Below the pieces are notes generated by a model. It was not told where the DNA came from, searched no databases, and saw only the letters and a program-made list of their open reading frames with translations. A stretch of DNA of 36,861 nt from the IMG/VR virus record IMGVR_UViG_3300025108_000167, positions 1 to 36,861 of that record. One strand, written 5' to 3'. Source of the DNA: a virus. This document shows positions 15,539-24,893 of the stretch, one piece after another (positions within the stretch are counted from its first letter, which is position 1; every line of letters starts with the position of its first letter). The position numbers were made by a program, and so were the translations under genes.

Positions 15539-18500
15539 TTATATTTGTTCTTGGTAAGCTGATCCAGCCGTTACTGTTAATATTGTCTTTGTATTTGCAG
15601 ATGGAAATGGATTACTAACGTATGTTATTGTAACTTTTACAGAACCGTTGTTTTGTAAAGTAGCAGCAACTGTTCCAGCAAAATTATTTATAGCATCAGG
15701 CTCTGTTAATGAAAAAGTAAAGTCTTCAGCGGCTAATTTCCACGCGATACCTCTTGATGTTTGAGGGTGTATATAAAAATCTACTGTTTTACCCGTAACG
15801 TTTGATGCTGCTTTTTCGTTAAATTTAATAACCTTACTTGTTGCAGTTGAATCTGCAGAGTTATTGATTATCCATTTTTTAGGCTCAACATTGCTAGCTA
15901 TATCTACAGCGGTTACAGTATGTGTGAAGCTTCTAACGTTAGAGTTTAAACTTATTGTAGATGGTTTTCCAACACCCTGAACATTTAATCCCTGCGTTTT
16001 TAGTAAATCAACATCGTTATTTATTTTAGCGCCTTTTATAAAGTTAAAATATTTACCTTCTTTTTCTACAAAAGTTAAAATGCTACCGTTTTCTTTGTCT
16101 GTAGTTATTGTATTTGCAGTCCAACCACTATCACCTTCATAACTTATAGTTTTAAAATCTTTAACCGTATCTGGTTCACCATTAAATACTAGTTTAATTT
16201 TAGAATCATATTGAGTTGAGTAAAAATTATTTCTAGTTAAACTTTCATTATGTAACCACATTTCACCATCTTTAAACGTGTAATAAGAGTTGTTGCAAGA
16301 TATTCCATTTTCAGGTAAAAATGATTTAAAACTTACCCAACCATTTACTTTTTCAGTAAAACTTAATGTGTTATTGTTTAGAGTTACATTGTAATTAGAT
16401 TTTAAAACATCATAAGAACCTACAACGCTTAAACTGTTATCTAAATTTTCTCTAAAATATTTAGACATACCTTTTTCAGATATATTTGTAATACCGTCCA
16501 TTGAAAGTCTAAGCATGGCACCTCGTTTTCTATCTGAAAAATAACATCTATAACCGTGTGAAGCAAAAGACTCTGGGTTTTTAGATATGCCATATTCACC
16601 TGCAAAAGGTACTGATTGTCCTAAAACTTTGTTTGTAGCCGTAAGCTGTGGGTTTCCATCAGCATTAAATAAAGCGTCTTTATTAGCTAAAACTTTTAAA
16701 ATTTTATCTTCACATAAAACAACAATGTTTGTATCTCTTGTGTGAAGTTTTTGTATTGGCCCGTAGTCAGGATTTAAATCTTTTGTTATTTTTTCACCTT
16801 GAATAAATTGATTTGTACTATTGAAACTAGAGCTTGAGTTGTATATACCAGAATATATTAAACCGTTTGATTTAACTTCTTCAGCATAATCTTGATCTAG
16901 TATTGTAGATACTCTAGGGCCTTTATCTATAGTAACCGCGTTATAATCATCAAAAATTCTGTTAGACTCTACGCCGTTTCCAAAAGCAAAACAATTGAAA
17001 TAATTTAATGTTGACCAGTTAGAATCAACAATATTAATAATAGAACTGTTTAGCGTTGGTAATCCAGATCCACTAGCGCTAACACTACCACCACCTGCCA
17101 CTACTAAATTATCTTTAAGAACTATATCTTCGGAGTATATTTCATCTCCATTAATATCTTTTTTGTAAACAATAACAGTTTCTCCTTTAGGTACAGTATG
17201 GTTAACGTGGTTTGGGCTTACAACAAATCTATTTAACGATGAGTTAGGTAGTAAATTTATAACAGCGTTTGTGTCTAGTGGGTTTTCGTCATTTGCTGTT
17301 CTATAATCAGTTTTAATACTCATACCGTCTTTTAGTATCATTTTGGTAGAAGGTGTCTCATAAAAAATATTTAAGTCTACTTTGTCTTTAGGCAGCACTT
17401 CAAAAACAGCTGGTGATTTAACGCTTATGTCAACTTCTCCAAAATCTACTTCACAAGCAGAAAAACTTCTAGCGTTTGATCCTATGTACTTTTTACGATT
17501 AGCTATAGACTCAGCACTGCTAAAAATTTTAGCTCTAGTATATATGTTAGAGCTTAACTCTAAGTGGTCTACTGCAGCATTACCTCTTTTGTCAGCTTCT
17601 TCCATAGGTGACCAGTATATAGCTTTATCTAGCTGAATATTAATTCCTAAAAATATTTCACTAAACTTAGCTTTTTCTTCCTTAGCACCGTAACTCCAAG
17701 ATGTATGTAACCTATCAATAGAGCCGTTACTATCTCTAGCGTCTGTGTTGTAGCCAAAGAAACTTTCTGCTCTTACTATTTTATAAACAGTATTTGTAGG
17801 ATCTGATGGAAATCTAAAGTTTTGCCCTGGTGTTATAAGGTACTTATAAAGGTTGTATAGTTGACCTAAATTACCTTTTCCTTTTCCTGCACCGTTAATA
17901 CCTGTTATTTTAAAAGAACAAAATGTATTACCGACAACCCAACCGTCTCCAACATAAGGTTCTGGTCGAGCAAAGCCGTAAGAACTAGTGCCTCTAAAAC
18001 CTACTGTTTGGTCAATAACAAGTTTAGGTGTTTTGCTACCTCCAGAAAGACTAGGAGTGTCGTAGTTTAAAAACTGCATGTTAAAACCGGTTATAGAGTT
18101 TTGAGCGTATTGATTAGATTTTATAATACCTCTTGTAGTACCGCCAAATTTTAATCTTATTTTACTGCCATTAAACAAGCCCGTAGCTGCCCAAGCAACA
18201 GGAGAGTAGCCGTTTGTAAAGTCAACACCATTTTTAGTTGCTGTAAAATCATTAGCTTGTACAGACTCTGGATTTAAATTAAAGCCGTTGCCATTTAACG
18301 TTCTACTTTGTCCAGAAGCAAAAACATCAGCGTAAGTTTCTTGCCCAGCAATATCTGGATCCATTGAAATACTTTTACCAAATTTAGATCTTGCAGTATT
18401 AAAGTGATCATAAGAGCCATTAATTAATTGATAATCGCTATTTGGTGGTATTGATAGTATAGACCTTATTAAAGGTGAAGAATCAAAATCATTAGTGCCT

Positions 18501-21500
18501 TCTAATATAGCATCGCTGTTAGCTTGGTCTAATAACCATGTTTTTGCAGAAAAAACTTTTGCAGAGTCTCTACTAATCCAGGTGTTTGTTGATACTATTG
18601 TTCTAGTAATAAAATCGTTTAAATAACTATCTCTTTTTATTTTTACAAAAAACTTACCTTTAAACTCTTCACCAAAATCTTCAGTTGTTTGTTTGAAAAA
18701 AGTAGCTTTTAAATCTAAATCTTGAGGGTTTGGAAGAACAGTGTTTACAGCATCAAAACTGCTATTTGCAATATTAATTAAATCTATTCTAGCTGATTGA
18801 GGTGAAGAGCCTACAAACTCAATATCAAAACCAAAAGGCCTTTTAAGTCTAAATAAAAAAGACTCTTTGTTATCTCTAAAGAAAATCTCTTGCTCATCAG
18901 TAACTTCTATTGCTTGACTAAGTTTTACTGTTTGGCTAGTGATACTCACAACAAAAACGTCCTTTCCATCAAAGTCAGTACCGTCTTTAGTTTTTACCAC
19001 TCTCATACCAATCTCTATAAGGCTAAGGTTAGTAACATTATTACTATCAGAATGTGTAGTTGTAGTATTGTTTAATAAAGTTATAGAGGTGTTGTTTTGC
19101 CCGCCGTCAGTTTTAAAACACAAAGCTTTAAAGCCAGGAATTATTCCTTTTATACGGTCAGACTGGTCTGGAGTTGTTTGTGTTCCATCTGGATTTATAC
19201 CAAAATAGTCTGATTTTTTGTATATCTGATCAATTTCATATTTTTCAGACAAAGTACCATCTCCATCGCCAATCTGTACAAATCTATTAGGTGCGTCATA
19301 CCAAACACCAGTGTTTGTAATAAAAGAATCTAATTCATCTATAAACTCCGGGTCGTCTCTTAAATCGTAAACACTCAATAAAAAAGTATTAGAACCTTTT
19401 GTAGGGTATCTAGTTGTTTGTTGGCTATATTTTTCGTTTTTAACAGTGTTACTATCACTTGAGCTAACAATATCTCCTATTGAAAAAGTAGTTTTTTCAC
19501 TAGACGCACCGACCTCTGCCATTGTAAATTTTATATGGTTTGGTGGTTCTGTTTGCTTGTCTAAAACTTTATATTTTACAGTTTCGCCTGGCGCTACCGT
19601 CGCTGCGTTTTCAGTACCATGCTCTTTTTTAATAGCAACGTAGTCGTTTTCATTTACTTTGTTTATTTCTGAAGAAGGAAAAGAAATCCAAACGTTTTCG
19701 TCTTCTAAGTCTGGATAAAACCTATCCATTGCTAAATTATAATACTCATTAGAAGAGTCTTTAACAAAGTATTTGTAGTGAGTAGCCCAAGTTGGTGGCG
19801 GTGAGTTTAATGAAACTTCTAAAGAATTAGAAGTTGCTGATTTTGATTGATCTATTTTAACAACTCCAGATTCGTGTGTAAAAACTGGTGATTGTCTACC
19901 AAACTCATCTAAAAATGATACTCCAATTTGATAATCTCTTATAGACTTTAAAGATTTTAATGGTTTTTCTGTTATTTCAGTGCTATTAATTTTTGTTTTA
20001 AACTTAGAAGGCGTGCTAAAATAATCGTATTGTTGAGTGTAATTTCCATAAACAACTCTATTGCCAGTAATTTCTTGAGCCAAAGCTTTTCTAGGTACAT
20101 TGTCATAAGGCCTTAGCATTTGGTTTTCTGGAAGTAAAGATTTAATTTCTTCAAGCGTTATAACTACTGAATCGTTATTTTTAATATTTTCAAAATCACT
20201 ATGCTCTATTGTTTTTACAATGTACACATTTGTAGCATTAGATTTTTTGTACAATATGTCAATACTTTTTGCGTCTTTTGGAGGTTTGGCAAATCCTGAT
20301 AAAGTAATTCTTCTAACGTCGTTTATCATAGACTTGTTATAACCATCTTTAGAATCATAACTATAACCTTTTTCTGACAAAGGTAAAAAAGCAACTTCTG
20401 TAAAAGGTGATATTGCAGAGTATTCGTTGTCTATATATTTCCATCTAAAGCTAAACCTTGCAAACTCTTTTTCATATATAGCCTCTGGCTGTACTCTTTT
20501 AGACTTAAATTTAGTTTGATCTAAATTTGACAATATAGTGTTATCAATAGAAACTATTTCACAGTCAAACAACTGTTTACCATCATCAGTACCAATAGTA
20601 CCACAAGAAGTTGTTGATGTGCCAGTTACTTTCTTTAAAACGACATTGTCAATTCTAGCGTCCCAATCATGGTCATTATAAAATAATAGCTCACTAAGAC
20701 TTAGAGCTCCTCTTGCTACAGATTTTTGTTTAAAATATACTGTTTTACCACCTGTGGTAGAAGTGTCTAATAATATATGGTTTGTATGGCCAAAATCGAC
20801 GTCATCACCTACATACACGTTGTTTGTTGATAAAACTAATTTTAAATAACCAGCGTCACTACTACCAGACGTAGCTACAGCAACATCGTAAGTTAGTTTG
20901 TAAACTTCATCAGCAACTAAGCTTTCGCTCAATACATTTCTAACATAACCATCACTAGTACCATTAGATGACAAACCTCCAGATGTTACATAAAAACCAG
21001 CTGCAGATGTACCTACGTCTGTTGTACCTGATAATCCAGTATGCCAAGTGGTTAAACTATTAAAATCACCATTTGAGATTTTATCGTTACCAGTTACACC
21101 GCTACCTACCGCGTTAGCATGAGATGTAGGTATTGAATTTGTATTTTTTACAGTAATTTTATCAATAAGTCTAACTTTTATATCAACAAAAGCGTCATCA
21201 TCAACACTTAACGCGCCTGAGTCTTCTGCTTGTAAAGAAATTATATCATTAACCTCGTAATTAGTTCCGTAAAATTGTAAAGGTTGTATTTTTACTGGCC
21301 TTGGTTTTGTTAAACATTCTATAGAGTTTATTTTAATAGAACCTACCATTTCGTCAGAAGCTACTAAACATAATTGGCCATCTGCACCGTCTTGAAGCTG
21401 CTTCCAAATAATATCTATTTCATATGTACCGTTGTAATATCTGTAAGTTTCTAAAGCGTTAAGACCATTTATAGCTGTTGCTATGTTGGTGTTTGCTTTT

Positions 21501-22951
21501 CCATGAAAACCTATAAAAGCTGGTGATGAAGGTGTAGATATATCTTGAGTAGTTACTGTAACAGTTGCTTTTAAATTGTAAGTATGCCCTTTTAATAAGT
21601 CAGTCGTAGTTGTTATTAAAGGATAATGTTTTGTCCCTGTAGCACCACTTCCACCCGCAAAATGATATGTTTTTGTGCCAGAATTATAAGACCAACCTTG
21701 ACCAAAAGCAGTGCTACCCACAGCTGGGCCGGTTGCAATGCTTGGAAATAATGTAACATCTTTACCAGATCCGTCATTTAATACCCCACCATCTGCTATA
21801 AGTCTACCGTCTAAGTCAAAACTATTTTCACTTGTAGTTCCTATTTGTTTTTTTACTAAACTACCTGTGTTATCAATATATCCCCAAAAATTACTATTAT
21901 TAAATGGTTCTGACCAATGCTGTATTCTTACTTTAGTGTTATTTGCTACTGGAGGTAAAGACCTGTCAACAAAAGAAACCGTGTGGTTTAACCAGTCTAC
22001 AGTTTCTATAGTATAGTATATGTCTGGCTCTGTCCAAGTACCTGATCCGTTAGAACTAATAGCAACTCTCATACCTGGTTCTATAGCTCTCCATTTTTTA
22101 TAATCATTTCCAGTTGAAAAGTTAGAAGAATTTACAGCTAGTGTATTAGCATTGCTATCAGAAGCGTTGTTTACTACTGTTGTTTGTAAGTAACTAACAT
22201 CAGTTGCTTTGTAAATATTAGAACTACCAGAAGTGTTTGCGTGAGTAATATTAGTGTTAAAATCTTGAGAGTCTACAGTGCTAGTAGAAAAAGTGTTTGA
22301 TTTTGTAAAAGAAGTGTTAGTTTGGTTGTATGACATACCGTTAACATTACCATCTCTAATAACATTTGACAAGCTTATTTTAGGCGCTTGAAGAGGATAT
22401 TTTTTTATAACTGTTATGAGCTCAGTATAAACACTTTTTGTATATGTGCCATCTGAGTTTTGATACTTTGTAGTTGTTGAAAAATTTGTAGAACCATTTT
22501 TCATTCTACCCATGTGTATTTTTTTAGGCTCTGTAGTGTTGTCTGTAAAAAACAAAAAGTCATCTAATATGTTTATACCTGTTATGAGGTAACTACTACT
22601 AAAACTTAAAAAAGCGTTATCAGTACCTTTGTTTGTGTCTACTAATATTGGTGTTATAGAGCCTGTAGAAGGATCATATTCTGCAATAGCATCTACACTA
22701 GTCCCACAAATAAACCAAATTATAGTATCGTTTTCTTCGTTTACAATAGAGCCTATACATTTAGCACCAGCAATATTATGGTCAGACATCTGCGTATTTC
22801 CATATGCGTTTTGTGCAGAACCAGCATCGCTAGATTCTGAAAATGAAATATCTACGTTTAAAGCGTCTCTGTACTGTCCATTTGGTATTAATCTCTCGTC
22901 AAGATCTTTGTTCATTTTACCAGCGTGGAACACATTTTTTAATTCCGGCAT
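15539..22951 (-). CDS. Large tail nozzle / tubular protein B-like structural protein, 2470 aa
   Basis: The N-terminus FHAGKMNKDLDERLIPNGQY followed by DALNV...GSAQN is the hallmark opening of podovirus nozzle or 'stabilization/muzzle' proteins of Bacteroidota phages, functional analogues of T7 gp12. Typical internal segments follow: INILDDFLFFTDNTTEPKKI (about 126-145), RFSFRWKYIDNEYSAISPF (about 832-850) and, towards the C-terminus, HGYRCYFSDRKRGAMLRLS, consistent with a beta-propeller platform. Two galactose-binding-like beta modules are inserted near residues 395-550 and 622-776, and virion beta repeats near 255-346 and 1290-1360. The last about 120 residues look like Ig-like beta domains. 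T7 gp12 has under 800 residues, so this is about three times larger, with the excess in surface modules. It starts 3 bases after the 373-residue ring protein. Confidence 0.75.
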   Translation of the reverse strand: MPELKNVFHAGKMNKDLDERLIPNGQYRDALNVDISFSESSDAGSAQNAYGNTQMSDHNIAGAKCIGSIVNEENDTIIWFICGTSVDAIAEYDPSTGSITPILVDTNKGTDNAFLSFSSSYLITGINILDDFLFFTDNTTEPKKIHMGRMKNGSTNFSTTTKYQNSDGTYTKSVYTELITVIKKYPLQAPKISLSNVIRDGNVNGMSYNQTNTSFTKSNTFSTSTVDSQDFNTNITHANTSGSSNIYKATDVSYLQTTVVNNASDSNANTLAVNSSNFSTGNDYKKWRAIEPGMRVAISSNGSGTWTEPDIYYTIETVDWLNHTVSFVDRSLPPVANNTKVRIQHWSEPFNNSNFWGYIDNTGSLVKKQIGTTSENSFDLDGRLIADGGVLNDGSGKDVTLFPSIATGPAVGSTAFGQGWSYNSGTKTYHFAGGSGATGTKHYPLITTTTDLLKGHTYNLKATVTVTTQDISTPSSPAFIGFHGKANTNIATAINGLNALETYRYYNGTYEIDIIWKQLQDGADGQLCLVASDEMVGSIKINSIECLTKPRPVKIQPLQFYGTNYEVNDIISLQAEDSGALSVDDDAFVDIKVRLIDKITVKNTNSIPTSHANAVGSGVTGNDKISNGDFNSLTTWHTGLSGTTDVGTSAAGFYVTSGGLSSNGTSDGYVRNVLSESLVADEVYKLTYDVAVATSGSSDAGYLKLVLSTNNVYVGDDVDFGHTNHILLDTSTTGGKTVYFKQKSVARGALSLSELLFYNDHDWDARIDNVVLKKVTGTSTTSCGTIGTDDGKQLFDCEIVSIDNTILSNLDQTKFKSKRVQPEAIYEKEFARFSFRWKYIDNEYSAISPFTEVAFLPLSEKGYSYDSKDGYNKSMINDVRRITLSGFAKPPKDAKSIDILYKKSNATNVYIVKTIEHSDFENIKNNDSVVITLEEIKSLLPENQMLRPYDNVPRKALAQEITGNRVVYGNYTQQYDYFSTPSKFKTKINSTEITEKPLKSLKSIRDYQIGVSFLDEFGRQSPVFTHESGVVKIDQSKSATSNSLEVSLNSPPPTWATHYKYFVKDSSNEYYNLAMDRFYPDLEDENVWISFPSSEINKVNENDYVAIKKEHGTENAATVAPGETVKYKVLDKQTEPPNHIKFTMAEVGASSEKTTFSIGDIVSSSDSNTVKNEKYSQQTTRYPTKGSNTFLLSVYDLRDDPEFIDELDSFITNTGVWYDAPNRFVQIGDGDGTLSEKYEIDQIYKKSDYFGINPDGTQTTPDQSDRIKGIIPGFKALCFKTDGGQNNTSITLLNNTTTTHSDSNNVTNLSLIEIGMRVVKTKDGTDFDGKDVFVVSITSQTVKLSQAIEVTDEQEIFFRDNKESFLFRLKRPFGFDIEFVGSSPQSARIDLINIANSSFDAVNTVLPNPQDLDLKATFFKQTTEDFGEEFKGKFFVKIKRDSYLNDFITRTIVSTNTWISRDSAKVFSAKTWLLDQANSDAILEGTNDFDSSPLIRSILSIPPNSDYQLINGSYDHFNTARSKFGKSISMDPDIAGQETYADVFASGQSRTLNGNGFNLNPESVQANDFTATKNGVDFTNGYSPVAWAATGLFNGSKIRLKFGGTTRGIIKSNQYAQNSITGFNMQFLNYDTPSLSGGSKTPKLVIDQTVGFRGTSSYGFARPEPYVGDGWVVGNTFCSFKITGINGAGKGKGNLGQLYNLYKYLITPGQNFRFPSDPTNTVYKIVRAESFFGYNTDARDSNGSIDRLHTSWSYGAKEEKAKFSEIFLGINIQLDKAIYWSPMEEADKRGNAAVDHLELSSNIYTRAKIFSSAESIANRKKYIGSNARSFSACEVDFGEVDISVKSPAVFEVLPKDKVDLNIFYETPSTKMILKDGMSIKTDYRTANDENPLDTNAVINLLPNSSLNRFVVSPNHVNHTVPKGETVIVYKKDINGDEIYSEDIVLKDNLVVAGGGSVSASGSGLPTLNSSIINIVDSNWSTLNYFNCFAFGNGVESNRIFDDYNAVTIDKGPRVSTILDQDYAEEVKSNGLIYSGIYNSSSSFNSTNQFIQGEKITKDLNPDYGPIQKLHTRDTNIVVLCEDKILKVLANKDALFNADGNPQLTATNKVLGQSVPFAGEYGISKNPESFASHGYRCYFSDRKRGAMLRLSMDGITNISEKGMSKYFRENLDNSLSVVGSYDVLKSNYNVTLNNNTLSFTEKVNGWVSFKSFLPENGISCNNSYYTFKDGEMWLHNESLTRNNFYSTQYDSKIKLVFNGEPDTVKDFKTISYEGDSGWTANTITTDKENGSILTFVEKEGKYFNFIKGAKINNDVDLLKTQGLNVQGVGKPSTISLNSNVRSFTHTVTAVDIASNVEPKKWIINNSADSTATSKVIKFNEKAASNVTGKTVDFYIHPQTSRGIAWKLAAEDFTFSLTEPDAINNFAGTVAATLQNNGSVKVTITYVSNPFPSANTKTILTVTAGSAYQEQI
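20624..21088 (-). other. Insert module 2 in the nozzle protein: CBM4/9-like carbohydrate-binding beta sandwich
   Basis: Residues about 622-776 start ISNGDFNSLTTWHTG, contain ADEVYKLTYDVAVATSG in the middle and end DWDARIDNVVLKKV. The 'NGDF...W' opening, 'Y.L.YDV' strand and 'IDNV.L' ending are characteristic of CBM4/9-type modules. It interrupts the body of the nozzle protein just before the conserved RFSFRWKYIDNEYSA segment. Confidence 0.55.
21302..21769 (-). other. Insert module 1 in the nozzle protein: galactose-binding-like beta sandwich
   Basis: Residues about 395-550 contain GWSYNSGTKTYHFAGGSG, then a strand DLLKGHTYNLKATVTV, and end with GSIKINSIECLTKP. This is the order seen in carbohydrate-binding jelly rolls: a 'W...g' opening, a 'hxxGhtYxhxhxh' middle strand and a final 'hxhhxhxxh' strand. 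Fold assignment is by eye. Confidence 0.4.
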
Positions 22952-22954
22952 ATG

Positions 22955-24076
22955 TTAGTGTTTTATTTGCTTAGACTTTCCTCTCATTGTTTGTTGTAGC
23001 TCTTCAGACTTGTAGTTAGATAATCTTAACTTAGCTGTTCTCAAAGCCGCTCTTCTTTCTTTTTTATATCTTGCTACTAAATACTCAGGTGTATTCATTT
23101 TTGTTGCTAAAATAGCATGTGCTATACACTTGTACACAGCTTCCTCAGCAAACTTATGTACTATCATTTCGCTATCAGTACCTAACCCATCACTTATGTA
23201 TTGTAAAACAACTAACTCACCACTAACATTAGAAGAGAAGTTTATAACACCTTGAACATTATCTATGTAATAATCTCCATTAAGACCACTTAGCTCAGGG
23301 TTTAGTCCAAAACGCTCTCCAAAATGAAGCTCATGAAAATCAGCATCGTAATCTGGGTTTGTGTGCTTAGTTTCATATGGATCAGAAGCTTTTCTTCTTG
23401 TTTTAGTTGTAGACTCTGGATTTGTTAATAATGTACCATCATCATTAAATATATATTCAAAAGTGCTATCTTGAGAAATTGCAATTGGGTTACCAGTGTG
23501 TCTTGTTGGTGTTAAAGGTCTGTAATTACCTGCTTTGTCAGTCCACATAATTTTTACGTAGTTAACGTAATCGTGAGGTAAATTCATAACTAAAGAAGGT
23601 GGAACTTCTATTTCTTGAGATTTTGTAGACTTAAAAGTATCATAACTAAATTCTTGCATGGCTCTTTTAGCGTGAAAAACTATATCAGTTCTTTTAGCTC
23701 TGTTTATTATTTTGTCTTCGCCAGTATAACCAACCATAAAGTTATTTACTAAATCTTCTAGTTTTATATATTGATAGTTTCCAAAGTCAGGAGTTATTAA
23801 TATAACCTCAACAATTGTTCCTATAGGTATCTGCGTATTTAAAACTAAAACGCCGGTAGAAGCAGTGTAACTTGTTACCGCTACGCTGTACGCGGTTATT
23901 AAAGTTCTACTAGTGTTAGTAACACCGTTTACCGTACCAGTTAAGTATACGTTAAAAGCACCTGAGTTTGCTGGTAGCGTTGGGTAATCTAAAGTAAATG
24001 AATTTGTTGTAGAACCAGTTACTTTAAAACTGTTAAAACCATAATACTGTTCTTGTGTACCTTTAAATAATCCCAT
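22955..24076 (-). CDS. Head-tail ring / adaptor protein, 373 aa (gp11-like position)
   Basis: Residues about 100-350 hold a conserved adaptor-like core: YIKLEDLVNNFMVGYTGEDK, then RTDIVFHAKRAMQEFSYDTF, the strand QEIEVPPSLVMNLPHDYVNY and the helix HKFAEEAVYKCIAHAILATK. This order of helical bundle, beta insertion and helix matches ring proteins under the portal in podoviruses of Bacteroidota, and the position before the nozzle gene agrees. Residues about 5-98 form an extra beta domain ending VEVILITPDFGNYQY. The C-terminus is strongly basic (KKERRAALRTAKLR and a final RGKSKQIKH). Ring role is inferred from synteny and remembered family similarity. Confidence 0.65.
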   Translation of the reverse strand: MGLFKGTQEQYYGFNSFKVTGSTTNSFTLDYPTLPANSGAFNVYLTGTVNGVTNTSRTLITAYSVAVTSYTASTGVLVLNTQIPIGTIVEVILITPDFGNYQYIKLEDLVNNFMVGYTGEDKIINRAKRTDIVFHAKRAMQEFSYDTFKSTKSQEIEVPPSLVMNLPHDYVNYVKIMWTDKAGNYRPLTPTRHTGNPIAISQDSTFEYIFNDDGTLLTNPESTTKTRRKASDPYETKHTNPDYDADFHELHFGERFGLNPELSGLNGDYYIDNVQGVINFSSNVSGELVVLQYISDGLGTDSEMIVHKFAEEAVYKCIAHAILATKMNTPEYLVARYKKERRAALRTAKLRLSNYKSEELQQTMRGKSKQIKH

Positions 24077-24079
24077 ATC

Positions 24080-24802
24080 TTATTGTTTTTCTTGTTGAAC
24101 TTGTTTAACTTCTTCTTGTGTTGCTATTTGGTACAACTGTGGATCTTCTATAGATATACCAGCTAATGCTAGTATTTTTAAAACTAATAAAGTTTCTTCT
24201 GACTCGTGTAGCTGAGGGTTTGTTGAAACATTAACGTTATACAAGGCAGAGCCAGCTACAGTTTCATAACCCCAAACAATATCTGTTGGTCTAGCAACAT
24301 AGTTGCACGTTACATTGCTAACAGAATATGTTGTTGGTGGAGTTGATGGAAAAACTTTTATAGTTGTGTTTGTTTTTCTTGTGTATACAGGGTAGTCACC
24401 AGATGGTTGTGCTAGTGGTGATCTTTCCATATATACTAATTCTTTTTTGTTTATCTGCTCTACTTCAACGTCATACGCTCCTGTTGGTGCATAAAACACT
24501 GTTCCTAGTCTATAAACGTCTGTTGGTAGTGTTAAAGTGTTTCCACTAACAGCTGACATAGCTACTCTGTACTTTTCAAAAGCACTTATTTTTTCTTCTA
24601 ACAAACTAACCATATTAGAATACTCTGTATCATTTGCATTTCTCCTGTCAAATTGACCAATATCATAAAAATATTGTTCAAATATATCCATTTGCGCTTG
24701 ATTAGCAAATAAATTAAATTCTTGAGGTGTTATATAACCTCTTTGTTCTTTATTAGCTATTGCTAATACTCTTTGATATACTGTGTCTACGCTTATTGCC
24801 AT
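24080..24802 (-). CDS. Head-tail connector / ring protein, 240 aa
   Basis: The N-terminus VDTVYQRVLAIANKEQRGYI with TPQEFNLFANQAQMDIFEQY after it is a helical opening typical of podovirus adaptor-type proteins. It is followed by beta strands (GNTLTLPTDVYRLGTVFY, TIKVFPSTPPTTYSVSNVTC) and a C-terminal helix with the polar tail EEVKQVQQEKQ. The arrangement resembles T7 gp11-type adaptors and it lies directly before the second ring gene (3-base gap). Start ATG 24802 follows the A-rich AACAAACAAT leader, downstream of a terminator and a hairpin, so it is the first gene of the tail block. Confidence 0.6.
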   Translation of the reverse strand: MAISVDTVYQRVLAIANKEQRGYITPQEFNLFANQAQMDIFEQYFYDIGQFDRRNANDTEYSNMVSLLEEKISAFEKYRVAMSAVSGNTLTLPTDVYRLGTVFYAPTGAYDVEVEQINKKELVYMERSPLAQPSGDYPVYTRKTNTTIKVFPSTPPTTYSVSNVTCNYVARPTDIVWGYETVAGSALYNVNVSTNPQLHESEETLLVLKILALAGISIEDPQLYQIATQEEVKQVQQEKQ

Positions 24803-24820
24803 ATTGTTTGTTTGTAACTA

Positions 24821-24842
24821 GTAGTATAATCACTGATACTAC
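24821..24842 (-). promoter_or_regulatory. Inverted repeat in the leader of the tail gene block
   Basis: On the minus strand GTAGTAT, an 8-base loop, then ATACTAC form a perfect 7-bp inverted repeat, 18 bases before the ATG of the 240-residue gene and 9 bases after the terminator stem. It could be an operator, an RNA processing site or a 5' stabilising hairpin. No U tract follows it, so it is not a terminator. No clear TAnnTTTG promoter element is seen nearby. Confidence 0.45.
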
Positions 24843-24851
24843 CAATAAGTT

Positions 24852-24882
24852 AAAAAAATAGCCACCCTAAAAAGAGTGGCTA
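24852..24882 (-). terminator. Rho-independent terminator after the 260-aa gene
   Basis: On the minus strand TAGCCACTCT, loop TTTT, AGGGTGGCTA gives a 10-bp stem (one G-T wobble) directly followed by seven T. It starts 12 bases after the TAG stop (24896-24894). Confidence 0.9.
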
Positions 24883-24893
24883 CTTATTAGGGT

